Source: Rehmannia glutinosa
Lineage: Eukaryota; Streptophyta; Magnoliopsida; Lamiales; Orobanchaceae
Assembly: GCA_016081115.2 (NCBI GenBank)
Contig: JABTTQ020001097.1
Location: 186,001-250,000 of the forward strand
Length of the DNA: 64,000 nt
Direction: 5' to 3'
Shown here: positions 37,172 through 48,332 of the stretch, piece by piece
Numbering within the stretch: position 1 is the first letter of the stretch
Layout: each line of letters opens with the position of its first letter
Position numbers and translations under genes: made by a program
The notes under the pieces: model-generated
What the model was told of the DNA's origin: nothing
Database searches by the model: none
Seen by the model: the letters and a program-made list of their open reading frames with translations, nothing else

Positions 37172-37830
37172 AGTAAAAATTCTCTTGGGTGTGTGTGAAT
37201 GGCAGCTTAAGTTTTGTTTTTTTGGTTCTGTATTTTAATTTCTTATCTCATTCAAAGGTATATGTTGTAAAAATAGGTATGAAATCAAGAATTAAATCAC
37301 TAGAGATTGTTTCATGATTGCTTAAGCAAAAGTGTAAGAACTCCACTGAGTTATATATGTGTATATATGCAAGAGCATTGTGCCTTTACAAGTCAAGTCG
37401 AATAGTCTATTTCAAATGGTGTTTTATTTTATTTTTTTATTTTAATATCATTAAATTATGTCAGTATATAAAATGGCATTTTCGATGTATATCATAATAT
37501 TCCAGAACGGATGGGTATCAGTATCGCACATCGATGTAAATCATAATATTCTGGATATGATGGATATTGCACCACATCTGTGGGTGATTAACAAATGTCT
37601 CATTTCTCAACATATAAGTTGTATCATATTATTTTCTTCTACTTTTAAAGATAATTTCTGTTATCAAAGTTCAGATTTAATTTTGCGAACATCAGGTTTC
37701 ATTATTAATCTTTATTGTTTGATTGGGTGTGTGCCAATTTTCGTAAAGTTGGGAGGTGTTTGGTAAGAGTCCAATTGTCAAAACTCAAGGGGGTCGGTGC
37801 AACTTTCCCTCAAGTTATTCGATACAACAA
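37172..37830. other. HCF173 3' flank
   Basis: Presumed 3' UTR to about 37320, then AT-rich sequence with no recognisable gene; the 102-aa open frame at 37458-37766 has no recognisable content. Confidence 0.35.
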
Positions 37831-38010
37831 AACCAAGTCTTTTTTAACAAAAAAAAATAATCAACCAAGTCTTTTTTAACAAAAAAAAATAATCAACCAA
37901 GTCTTTTTTAACAAAAAAAAAAATAATCAACCAAGTCTTTTTTAACAAAAAAAAAAAATAATCAACAAAAAAAAAAATAATCAACCAAGTCTTTTTTTAA
38001 AAAAAAACAA
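37831..38010. repeat. Tandem repeat, about 34-bp unit, five copies
   Basis: Units of AACCAAGTCTTTTTTAACAA followed by an A-run and AATAATC repeat about five times with variable A-run length, ending just before the tRNA gene. Confidence 0.85.
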
Positions 38011-38012
38011 TT

Positions 38013-38096
38013 GGGGTAAGAGAGGCTCGAACTCTCGACCTCAGGATAACTCAGAAGCTATGAGACCTACGCGCTAGCCAACTGCGCCACCACCCC
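38013..38096 (-). tRNA. Elongator tRNA-Met(CAT) with intron
   Basis: The minus strand begins GGGGTGGTGGCGCAGTTGG and ends GAGCCTCTCTTACCCC. A box TGGCGCAGTTGGC and B box GAGTTCGAGCC are present. Anticodon CAT is at 38062-38060, followed after one base by an 11-base intron (GCTTCTGAGTT), as usual for plant elongator tRNA-Met. Mature length is 73 before CCA. The acceptor stem has two G-T pairs near its base, one probably a C-to-T change in this copy. A run of T on the minus strand after the gene fits Pol III termination. Confidence 0.93.
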
Positions 38097-38864
38097 TTTC
38101 TGTTCAGTTTCTATCATATTCAACAGTACATATCATCAAGTAATGCATTATGACATAAGGTGGAATGGAAGCCATAAGTCAAATTCCATCATAAGTCCAA
38201 ATTTTGCACTTTTTTTCCCCCAAATAAAGTTAATTAGTCTTTTGACTACTTATCCAGCCACCATCCTCAGTCAACACCTTTTTTTCTTTTTCTTCTTGGA
38301 ATAGCATACAATTTAATTGTGAAAAATGCACTACAACCGTTTGATCATGTGAACTCATAAGAATCTAAATAGCATCCATGTAATTCGATTCAGGGAAGAT
38401 TACATATATTTTGATTCGGGGGTCGAATATACTTGTTCTCTTTTCTATTTCGATTGTACATCATTATATCCACGAACAACGTTGATCCGTCTCAGACATC
38501 CCACAATTTACATTGGTGAGAAATAAAAAAACTGATGGCCTCAGGCATAGTCTAAGTCTGTAAGTTGAATTAAAAAAACAAAAGAATCACGAATTCAATA
38601 TTCAAATAAGTCAATATTTGTGAAGGTTATTGGATGTGCCAGGCTGTGCAACAATGGACCAAGACTCCTTTAACATTAAGCTCTACTTATATTGTTGGAT
38701 TTCAGACTGTAAACCAATCAAATGTACACGACCATACAATCAATTTTTTTTATTCAATTTTGATGCAAACTTAAATTAGGATTAATCAATTCGTAACCAC
38801 CCACATGAATCATGATACAACTAATTAAACCAAATACTAACAACAGTTACAAAAATAAGGCACT
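38097..38864. other. Spacer downstream of the first UGT
   Basis: No gene or clear repeat identified; AT-rich. Confidence 0.35.
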
Positions 38865-40950
38865 CTAAGCGTTGTTCAGCAGAGTCTCATTAATCAATTT
38901 CTCCAAGTTATGATAAGAAGATCCACCAGCCTTCACTGCCAAACGCGCCTTATCTTTCCACTCCAACGCCCTTTCCCTCATCGTCTTCCCCTTTTCCCCT
39001 TCCATCATAACCCTAACCATTTTCTCAACTTTCCCTCTCGTAACTTCCCCTTCAATCTCCACTCCAATCTCCCAATTCGCGCAAGCGTACCGACAATTCG
39101 TCTGCTGCTCGGCGAAAAACGGCCAGCAAACCATCGGAACACCCTCCGATATCGTCTCGATCGTCGAATTCCAGCCGCAGTGAGTCAAAAATCCACCGAC
39201 AGATATGTGAGCCAACACTTGTTCCTGCGGGCACCACCCCACCATTAACCCTCTTCCTTTCGTCTCCTCCGCAAATCCTTCCGGCAGAATCGATCCTTTC
39301 CCGTCCATCAAATCAGATCTGATTATCCACAGAAAATGGTGGTTGCTGTTCGCGAGGCCCCACGCGAACTCGACCGTTTGAGCAGGGGAAAGAGGTGTGA
39401 TGCTGCCGAAGTTGATGTAGAGAACGGAGTTTTCTTCTTTCTGATTCAGCCAGTCCAAACATGCCATATCCTCTTTCCAGAGATTGGATCCGATGGAGGT
39501 GAGTTTTTCTGGTATATTTCGTTCTCGAGCAATTGGAGGGGACCGATTGTGTAGACATTGTTGAATTTTGATCGAATGGCCTCGAGGACTTGGGTTTCGA
39601 GCTCGTCGAATGTGTTGATGATGATGGCTTTTGCCCTGGAAGCGTTTTTGTGCTGGATGATGTTGTAATTTAGCATGATGTCATTCGGATCGGTTGTTCT
39701 GATGAATGTTGGAAGGTCCCTTAGTCGAATTCCTTTCATCCCTGGAATCCAATCAATCTCGGTGTCCAAGTAGCCATTGGTGAAGCAGCTTTCATCTACA
39801 CTCCAGCAAGAAGCAAATCCAGATAAGAGAAACTATAAAAGAGATAATTACAAAAACTACCCTAAATTTAACCTAATTTCAAAAAAATCATGTTAATCTT
39901 TTAAAATTACAAATACCACTACAAGTGTTAAAAACATCCGAGATTGGTATTTACCTAACACAGTATAACATAAATCTCCAAATTGGGGTTGAGAAAATCA
40001 AACCTAGCTACTCAATATTATCTATCGATAAAAGCTTGGTTCATTAACTTAACTAACCAAACTTGAACACAATTTTTCTCGATAATATATAAAATTCGAC
40101 TCGATCTCGACTCAATTGGTAAAACATAAACATAATATGTGTAAAAATATCAACCTACTCTAGCTCGATTTGCGTTCGGCTCGACTAAAGCTTGACTCAA
40201 TTAATAATCAACAAATTCAAACACAAGTTTTTTAAATATGATAAAAAAAATCAAACAAACGTAAACAATAATATGTTTAGCTAACGCCATTCATTTACAA
40301 TCGTAATGCAATTTGTAAAAGAGAAATAGTTGTGTTTGAAAGATAATTGATTTTTCTTGTAATTAAGCAAAATATCATAGATTTTTGTAATTTGCCCAAA
40401 CCATAAATGGAGAGAACAAAACACCAAACACACAAATAGCAAAAACCAATAAAAATCATACCTTTAAAAGGGACATATCCTCTATCAACAAGCTCATCAT
40501 AATGAAGATATCCCATAAAGCCACAAGCACTTGTAGTAAAAAACACAACCTCAGGAATATTCAACTTCTCAGCAGCATCAAGTGTGAAGCTCATCACCCC
40601 ATCAGACACTATGCAACTGACATTCGGACAATCAGGTGAATCATTGAGAGATTTAATGAGGTCCAAAAATGGGGCCAAGCAGTTCTTGGACATGGACTGT
40701 GAAAGCAGGGGAATATCTTGGGTCGCATCGCAGTTTGAAGGGGGAAGCCCATCTGGGATGGTTTTGAACTGGAAATCTTGCAGGCCCTTCACGGATTCGG
40801 GCCCCGGGCCCGGACTAAACGGTTGTGGTTGAACTCTGTGTTGACGAAAGTGATGAAGAAGCCTTTGTAATGGAGGAGTTTTGCTAGTTTCAGAACAGGG
40901 GCTATGTGGCCTTGTGCAGGGTATGGGATTATTACTGCATGTGGCTTCAT
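38865..40950 (-). CDS. UGT85-type UDP-glycosyltransferase, copy 1, frame-broken as given
   Basis: Family 1 glycosyltransferase expected to transfer glucose from UDP-glucose to a small molecule in the cytosol. Acceptor unknown; UGT85A relatives act on iridoid aglycones, cyanohydrins and terpenols. Two exons, 40950-40462 and 39795-38865, with a single phase-1 intron at the usual UGT85 position. The N-terminus holds PYPAQGH with the catalytic His, and SDGVMSF carries the partner Asp. The PSPG box has WCPQEQVLAH, HCGWNST and FFAEQQ ending in the Gln typical for UDP-glucose. Two frame breaks, each one base short, lie at a four-base run at 40802-40805 and at a run of five at 39504-39508. Elsewhere the reading continues cleanly against copy 2. 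An in-frame ATG eight codons upstream (40974) is an alternative start. The intron holds a MITE-like stretch. Confidence 0.88.
39838..40400. mobile_element. AATTAC-family MITE remains in UGT copy 1 intron
   Basis: Left AATTACAAAAACTACCCTAA with AATTTAACCTAATTTC; right inverted TTTTTGTAATTTGCCCAAACC near 40380-40400. About 560 bases apart, so other sequence probably inserted between the ends. Confidence 0.55.
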
Positions 40951-41043
40951 TTTTCTCTTTTTCTCACCTACCACACCTCTTAATGCTGAGGCAACTGGGT
41001 TTTAGTATGCACACACTCACCTTCTTGGGAAATATGGGGTTGA

Positions 41044-41051
41044 ATTTATAT
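41044..41051 (-). promoter_or_regulatory. TATA-like box upstream of UGT copy 1
   Basis: The minus strand reads CATATAAATTC about 95 bases before the start codon, a plausible TATA position given a short leader. Confidence 0.45.
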
Positions 41052-41309
41052 GTGGGAAAAGTAAAACATTGTGGGGTCTATGGGGTGGGTTGGTGGGGGT
41101 TTAAGGCAATTTCACTTTTTTTTTTAATAACTTAACTTTCGAGGTTTACACATGATGTATTTGAGGATAGTAGTTAGGCCCCCTTATTACTACCAACAGG
41201 TAAACCACTAGATGTGTAATTGTATATGCATGACCAATGTTATGGTAGGGTCTGCACAACAAACTGGGATTCTCATACGTAAAGAAAATAATTATGTTGA
41301 ACTCCCCAA
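41052..41309. other. UGT copy 1 upstream sequence
   Basis: Promoter side of the first UGT; no further element identified. Confidence 0.3.
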
Positions 41310-41318
41310 ATATAATAA

Positions 41319-42429
41319 GGGTGACGCTATTCACATCCCAAAATTGATGAATACACTCACCTTCAAATACACCCCACCCACTTTCTAAAATATAGTATAG
41401 TTACTAAATACACCCTCATAATTTCCCATTTTACCCTTGCACTATTTCCCCTCAAATACACCCAAACCGATACATCTCCAATGGGTGGAGGTGGCGGCGG
41501 AAGAAGTTCATAATCTTATTTGTTCGACAACGAATAAAGATGTAATATCTTATAAATTACACGGTTTTTATTTTACTTGAATTTCACACTTATATAGTTG
41601 GATTAATTTGGGTAATTGTTGAATATAAGTGTTGGGTGATTGCATTTGATTTGAATTATAGAGTTATAGAACCACTAGCTTGTAGGTTGTAGCTCAAGTG
41701 GTATCACTCACCCTTTGTAAGGGTATTAACCATGATTCGAACCCTGTATCTCTCAGTTTTTCTTTAAAATTTATTTCCTCCCTCCAACCAATACTCCCAA
41801 CTTATTAAAAAAATATAGAGTTATAGAACTTTTTTTTTTTCGGTTTTGTCGAGTTTGGGAAGAAGGCGATGAATAATACGATATATTGTGGAGTGACACG
41901 ATGATATATTCAATCGTGCCTTGTGGCACGATCGAATTACTTTGATCGTGCCTTATGACACAACCGAATTGTAACTCACGATCGTGCCATCGTGCAAGTG
42001 GCATGATGGCACAAGCAAAGTTGTAATTACAATCGTGCCATTGTGCGGATAGTACGATGGTACGACCAAGCGCCGCAATGCGATCGTGACGCATATCGCA
42101 CTTTTGTTATTCAAATGCAAATTTTAAATGTAAAAAATGAGTAAAAATAGAAATATATCACACTTTAAGTTGTAAATTAAGGAGATATTTATATTATTCA
42201 ACAAAATTAATTTTTTGTTGTCCATAATCGCAACAATGTATGTGTTTGAAAATCTAAGGAAAAAAAAAATCGGTTTTTGCAAGAATGTGGGTGAGTATGA
42301 GGAAGATGAGGTGTATTAGAACTTCTTTATGTAAGTAAGCATATCATAGTCTTTTAAGCTAATGTTATTTTTGAAATTATATAGGGGTGAGTGTATTTAT
42401 CAATTTTAGGGGTGTGAATAACGCCACTC
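41319..42429. mobile_element. Mutator-like element (1.11 kb) with iterated GATCGTGCC core
   Basis: About 45-bp terminal inverted repeats (GCTATTCACATCCCAAAATT against GTTATTCACACCCCTAAAAT) extend inward through ACACTCACC. Flanks ATATAATAA and ATCTAATAA agree at 8 of 9 positions. No transposase. A SINE-like unit lies inside, and at 41905-42085 the word GATCGTGCC or variants recurs on both strands. Confidence 0.75.
41680..41820 (+). mobile_element. tRNA-derived SINE-like unit
   Basis: A-box-like TAGCTCAAGTGGTA at 41690-41703 and B-box-like GATTCGAACCC at 41734-41744, about 30 bases apart as in Pol III promoters. A T-rich region follows. It is nested in the 41319-42429 MULE. Confidence 0.6.
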
Positions 42430-42539
42430 ATCTAATAATAATTGATCTCTTCCGAATCGAATCCACACCGATGTTATTCAATATGAGTTCCCACCAAATA
42501 TTCACTACCGCATATGATGGGAGAAAGCGGCTTGATGGA

Positions 42540-42602
42540 GTGGGGTTTTGAACCAATGACCTCCACCCTACGAGACTTAGGTCCATTGTGGTGTCAATTT
42601 AA
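42540..42602 (-). mobile_element. SINE-like Pol III promoter fragment
   Basis: The minus strand carries AATGGACCTAAGTC followed by a B-box-like GGTTCAAAACCCC. Only the head of a tRNA-derived unit is recognised. Confidence 0.45.
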
Positions 42603-43248
42603 TTTTTTTCGGTAATTACGAAAACTACCCCCAAGATTTGGATTTATTAAAAAATCCTAGAGATATTTGGAAAATTAGAAAATTAGGAAAATTTGACATG
42701 GATCATTAAGACACATGATTAATTGGACCTGCCATATTTTATAAGCTAGCATTGTACCTTTTCCTGTGTTTTACCTGTGCGCCACGGCCTTGGGGCTGAA
42801 ATTCCTTTGCCGTGGGAAGGACGGACTTATAAGAAATTAAATGCGTGAGGATAGAAAAGAAATGTTTATATTACCATAATACGATCATATTTATTGCACC
42901 GTTTTATTTTAAAAAGAAACTGAAGTTCAACAGAATCAACACCATAGGTCATCGGATGAGATCTTATATTAAAAAAGTGTTTCATCTCCTATTCCAATCG
43001 TGTGGATGCTTGATTGGAATATGAGATAAACACGATTTTAAACATCACATTCTATATGCGATTGCCACAACAATGGTTTTATTCACTGATATATGTATTT
43101 GGTATTAGAACTCCCAGAGTTTAACTAATTCATTTTTTTTTTCATTTGTTGATTTGATGCGCAGAAATGAGAGAAAAAGGAAAGAAAAACATCAAATTTA
43201 TTTATTTCTAACCGATTGTGGTTTGGTAGATGTTGTTTTTATTGCACG

Positions 43249-43287
<39 letters not shown>

Positions 43288-44014
43288 TTAGTAAATAAAA
43301 TGTAGTTTTGCTAATGATCATGTGGCCCAAAGTGGTCGCATGTGAGGTCGATGTGAAACCGTAAATTTTGTGTAGAAGTCAATTAATATTAATATAAAAA
43401 TAAAATATGATACATCAGTTCTAAAAACAATACTATAAACAAAGACTAAGTTGTTTCTCAAAAACAAAAAGACAAAGTTTGATAAAGTGATCAATGTATT
43501 AACTCAATTACATTTTAATATTAAAAAATAAATAATATTAATACAATTACATCAATATATCATAATATTCCTTTTCGATTTTCATATTTTGAAATCGTTG
43601 CATAATATCTTCATTAGTAATATACATATTTCTTAGTATATATTAACAATCATTCAATAACTCATCGCCAATTTTAAATTCTTTAGTGGGAATTAGATAA
43701 TGAACCCTGAATAATCCTAAAAGAGATGAATAAAGGTATAAGAGAATAACGTCAAAATTCATGTTCAATATTATGGTGAAGCAAAAGAAAATGTACAAAA
43801 TTTTGAGAAAGGAAAAAATGATCAAGATTTAAATATTTTTCAAGATTCACAAATGGGAAAGAACAACAAAAATGAAGGAATTGAAAGTTTTGTTCCAACT
43901 TTACCTATTTTTCGTATTTTTTTTTAAACTTATAAAGTGAAATTACCGAGAATACCTAAAATATTTTTCAAGATTTCGGGAGGGGGGCAATGCCCCCTTG
44001 GCCCTAGTGTGGCT
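42603..44014. other. AT-rich intergenic with (TA)n
   Basis: A (TA)n microsatellite spans about 43253-43284. An AATTAC-family-like end (GGTAATTACGAAAACTACCC) lies at 42611. Text at 43970-44010 with GGGGGCAATGCCCCCTTGG looks like one end of an hAT-type repeat. No gene. Confidence 0.4.
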
Positions 44015-44265
44015 TCGTCATGGATGAGGTAACTCTTGTCTCTCTTTGAGAGGTAGGGGTTCGAGCCCCCAGTGCGATGGTGGAATAATTAATATTGGTG
44101 ACGGCGGTGTGAGAGACGAAATCCTCGGTGGGAACACTGCGCATGTAGTAATTGAAGATATTAGAGACCGAGAGCCATATTACATTTATCGCGGTTTACA
44201 TGGGGGCAATTTCGAGGGCCAAGTTGTTTTTCCGAGGATTAGTCATGTGTAAGCATGAAATATTG
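44015..44265 (+). mobile_element. SINE-like unit
   Basis: A B-box-like GGTTCGAGCCCCC at 44058-44070 lies about 35 bases after GGATGAGGTAACTC, followed by a roughly 200-base body of moderate GC. Resembles a tRNA-derived SINE; no clear poly-A tail or duplication. Confidence 0.4.
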
Positions 44266-44353
44266 GTATAAAAAAATGTAGTTTTGAGACCGCCATGACT
44301 TTTGGCCAAGGAAATACTGTTGGGGAAGTCCCAATTTTGCCCTTACTTGTGAT

Positions 44354-44941
44354 TAGAGCTGGCAATGGTCGGTAGGACCAACTCGGTTGAGCCCATCGGG
44401 CTTTTACTAAAATACGGGTTGGGTCGGGCCACAAAATGTCCGGCCCAACCCATACATTAGAGTCACACACGGTGTTCGAGCCGGCCGGTGCTAGCCCATC
44501 GGCCAAGGGGAAATTCGGGTCGGGCCGGGTCGGTATTTCTTTGGGCCGCTATTTTGGGGAGCCCAGTCCAACCCATGTATTAAAAATACACTAAAAATGC
44601 TTCGCTAACTACCGGTCGACCGGGCCAGAAGCTTGGTGTTTCGGGCCTAACTAGGGGACGGGCCAAATAGTCCGAGATCTTTTCGGGCCTACAAAATCGT
44701 AGCTTGCCCACCCTATTATCGGTTTGGTCGGGCCATTTTTGACAACTCTATCATACATACACTTTATGTACAAAAAAAATCGGATCGGCCTAAAAGAGTC
44801 GTGCTATATCCAGCTCGTCGGACCATCAAGTTGGCCAAATAGGCCCGAATTTTTTCCGGCCTAAAAATATACAACTCAACTCAATTCAAACCTCGGGCTA
44901 GCTGAGCTAGCGGCGGGCCGGACTTAACTTTACTAGCTCTA
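44354..44941. mobile_element. hAT-type MITE (588 bp), GGGCCGG-rich
   Basis: Ends TAGAGCTGGCAA and TAGAGCTAGTAA (right end reversed) and an exact 8-bp duplication CTTGTGAT (44346-44353, 44942-44949). The interior is full of CGGGCC/GGCCCG words. The tail plus target site is repeated again at about 44955-45000, suggesting a local duplication. Confidence 0.85.
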
Positions 44942-45237
44942 CTTGTGATTGTTGAGGCCGGCCTTAATTTTGTCAGTTCTACTTGTGATTGATGAATTTT
45001 GCCCGAAGAACAGAACTATGGTAGTTGGAGTTCTTTAGTAAACACGTGCCTTTGTTGGTTCACAGTCCAAAATTAGTTTTATGATAATAAATGGTTAACT
45101 GGTTAAGAAAGAGCCAATAAAGAATTGGCTATATTTGAAAGGGCAACGAGAAATGACCCTTTTTTTTTTTTTTATTTTAAGAAATGAAATATTTAGATGA
45201 TGAAAATTGCACCTATTATATAGATGCCACGTGCACG

Positions 45238-45444
45238 CAGGGACGGAGCCAAATATAAAGATGAGCGGGGTGAAATTTATTTCTTCTTAAAATTAATAGA
45301 TAAAAAAAGGCATTTTGTATTTTTGTGGGAAGGGGAGAGAAATTATAAACTTTAATAATTGTATATACAAAATTTGAAATACTTATGAAAAAAATTGAAG
45401 TTGAGATGGGCGGCCACCACCGCTAGCCCTTTGGCTTCGTCCTG
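45238..45444. mobile_element. hAT-type MITE (207 bp)
   Basis: CAGGGACGGAGCC at the left matches reversed right end CAGGACGAAGCC. Flanks CGTGCACG and CATGCACG agree at 7 of 8 positions. Related to the 12758 element by its CGGAG-type ends. Confidence 0.75.
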
Positions 45445-45538
45445 CATGCACGCAAGATCTACAACACCTTGATTGGGCAATTAAAATCCTAATATCGACA
45501 TATTAGTTTCGACTTGTAATTAAAGGATGTGTTTTTAA

Positions 45539-45918
45539 TAGGGATGACAATTTTGACACGATCGGTGGGTATCCGCCCAGTGACGGCGGGGCGGTCCGGA
45601 TATCACTTAGCCCCACGGTGCGATCTGCCCTCGCCCGCATAAAATTTTTATTTTTAAATATATTTTAATATATATTTTGCATATATAATATATATTATAA
45701 TATAATTTTTATGTATTTTTATTATATCTAACATTTATAAATTAATAATAACAACTTTTGTAAATAATATTTTATAAATATATTATAAATATATTTTTCG
45801 TTTTATTTTATTTTTGTATTTAATGAAATTTAAAATAGGATAAAACGGACGCGCCTATCCTATTCTAGGCACATAGCGGATTTAAGTATTCACCGACCCA
45901 CCCAGGCCGCCATCCCTA
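45539..45918. mobile_element. hAT-type MITE (380 bp)
   Basis: TAGGGATGACAA at the left, TAGGGATGGC at the reversed right end, flanked by GTTTTTAA and GTTTCTAA (7 of 8). GC-rich ends around an AT-rich middle. Confidence 0.8.
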
Positions 45919-45997
45919 GTTTCTAAATCTTAAGGGAGAATAGAAATACACGTAGATGTACTTTTTCCAGCGTTGTAATAAATGAAGTTAATTACTC

Positions 45998-47494
45998 GGC
46001 AATTTGTTTTTTTGTCCCTTATCTAACACCACTTTGAGATTCCATCCTTTTTCTTTTGCTTTTGACAAATAGTCATTTTTCTCAACAAAAAATTGAGATT
46101 TGCTCTCTTACTCCGCTATAGCAAAGGTTACTTTGACTTTGTTGGTGATGTGGCATTTTTATTTTCAAAATAATTAATTTTCGTTTAGAAAACAATATTT
46201 AAATCTCACATGGCATCCTAAAAATTTGAAAAACCATTTTAAAATCTAAAAATTAAATTTCTAAAATTTGGTAATTTATTTAAAAAACTACAAATAGTAA
46301 AAAAATATTGAAATTATTTTAAAAATAAAAAAAATATGAAAGTTGTTAAAAAAATATAAATTGTTTGAAAAATCTGAAATTTATTTGAAATATTGAAAAA
46401 TATTTTATTTTTGAAATAGAAAAACTCAAAATTATTTTGAAAAAGTTGTTTTTAAACTAAAAGATGTTTAAAAATCTGAAAATTTGTTTAAAATACTAAA
46501 ACAATTGTTAAAAATCTAACAATTATTTGAATTAAAATATAAAACTAAAAAAGTTGAAAATTGTCTAAAAACAAGAAATCTAAAAACAAGAAAATTAGTC
46601 TAAAAATCTGAAAATGGATTAAAACTAAGAATTTTAATATTTTTACAAAAAAATGAATTATTTTTTAAAACAAATCCGACAATTATGACAAATATATAAA
46701 AATAATCTAATTTTAAAACAAATTTCAGATTTTTTTCCTTTGATTTTCCGATTTTTTTACATATTTGGCATAAATTTTAGATTTTTGAAAAATAATTTAT
46801 AGTTTTTAAAAACAATTCTAAGTTTTTAATCACTTTTTTATTTTATAAAAAAATCAGATATTTTTTTATAAAATTTAAAAAAGTCTTTGTTTATAATCCA
46901 TTTTCATTTTTTCAGACAAATTTTCATTTATGTGAACAATTTTCGGCGTTTTAAAATAGTTTATAATATTTCAAATAAATTTCAGATTTTTTAAAACAGT
47001 TTGTATTTTTTAACAATTTTCATATTTATATTTTTGTAATTTTAAAACAATTTCGTATTTTTTTCTATTTTTAGTTTTTACAAAAGCTATGAGATTTTAT
47101 ATATTTTATTTTCTAGATTTTAAAATATTTTTTTGAATTTTTAAAGACACTGTTACAAAAATTCAAATAATTTTTAATTTTAGTAAAACAATTTTCAGAA
47201 TTTTTAGATAATGTTTTCAGATTTTTCAAAAAAATCTTTTATTTAATTAATTTTTCCATCATTTAAGCCAACTAGGATGCCATGTAAGATTTAAATATTG
47301 TTTTCTAAATGTAAATTAAAAATTTTGAAAATAAAAATGTCACATCTCAACATGTCAAAGTAACATGCTATAGCAGGTAAGATGACCAAATCTCAATTTT
47401 TGTTGAGAAAAATGACTATTTGTCAAAAGCAAAAAAAAAAAAGGACAGATTCTCAAAATGGTGTTAGATAAAGGACCAAATTTTTTTTTTTGCC
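45998..47494. mobile_element. Mutator-like element (1.50 kb) with ~220-bp inverted repeats
   Basis: Inverted arms (45998-46215 and 47268-47494) share TATCTAACACC, TTTTGACAAATAGTCATTTT and CAATATTTAAATCT, and end in GGCAA-type termini. An exact 10-bp duplication TTAATTACTC flanks both sides (45988-45997, 47495-47504). The interior is extremely AT-rich with decayed AAAATCTGAAAAT-like units and no coding capacity. Confidence 0.88.
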
Positions 47495-47666
47495 TTAATT
47501 ACTCATACAACTTTATGATATATAGAGAAAGGAAAAGTCACATTTGATTAATGAATGTAGTTGGAAACTAAATTAAAACCACGATCCTTGGTTTCTGGTT
47601 ATAGAAAAAGAAATAAGAGAAGAAAAAGAGTGCCTACTAATATAAATAAGGAGATTGGGTACTTTA

Positions 47667-48082
47667 GGAAGTAATTGTTTGACCTTTTGTTTACTTGCTC
47701 ATTTTTACTTTTAGAGAGAATAGTGTGAAAATTTTATTTAAAAAAAAAAAATGAGAATGAATTTTGAGAGTGTGATTGGATATAAGATGAAAACGTGATG
47801 ATGATAGTTGATGTGATAGTTTTTTTAGTATAATAGTGATTATATGTGATTGTTGATTTGAAAAATAAGAGAGAGTGAATAGTGTGTTTGAGATATGATT
47901 GTATAATAATGATAGTTGGTGTAATATTTTTTTGTTTAAATTATAAGTGGATGTGATTGATGATTTAAAAAATGGGAAAAGTGAATAGTGTATTTTTGAA
48001 AATTTTCACAAACAATCACATGTTCATGAAAAATTTTGTCTAAAAATGGAAGATGTGAAATTTTTCATAGGCAAGTACTCCC
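47667..48082. mobile_element. Tourist-like MITE, copy B (416 bp)
   Basis: Near-identical in layout to 8304-8714. Ends GGAAGTAATTG and reversed GGGAGTACTTG, with TTA on both sides (47664-47666, 48083-48085). Internal words such as AGAGAGAATAGTGTG and ATGATAGTTGATGTGATAG are shared with copy A. Confidence 0.8.
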
Positions 48083-48332
48083 TTATGAAAGTGATTATGC
48101 GATGTTTTTCTTCATTTCTATTTTCTTTGGAAAAGTACTTTCTATAATTGTTGGATTGATAGGTTAATTTGACCTTTTTTTTTTTGAGAGAGATTGGTTT
48201 AATTATTTCTACACACACACACATATATATAAGTGGTTTTATGCTCGATCTTTGGCGGACACTTGTGTTGTCGAGTAATTGACCAACATTCGATCACATA
48301 TGAGTGTGTGTCCCCTCCCCTCTTATCCCCTA

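Noticed and set aside
37831..38010. CRISPR-like array
   Set aside because: Units are continuous A-rich tandem repeats without unique spacers, and this is plant nuclear DNA.
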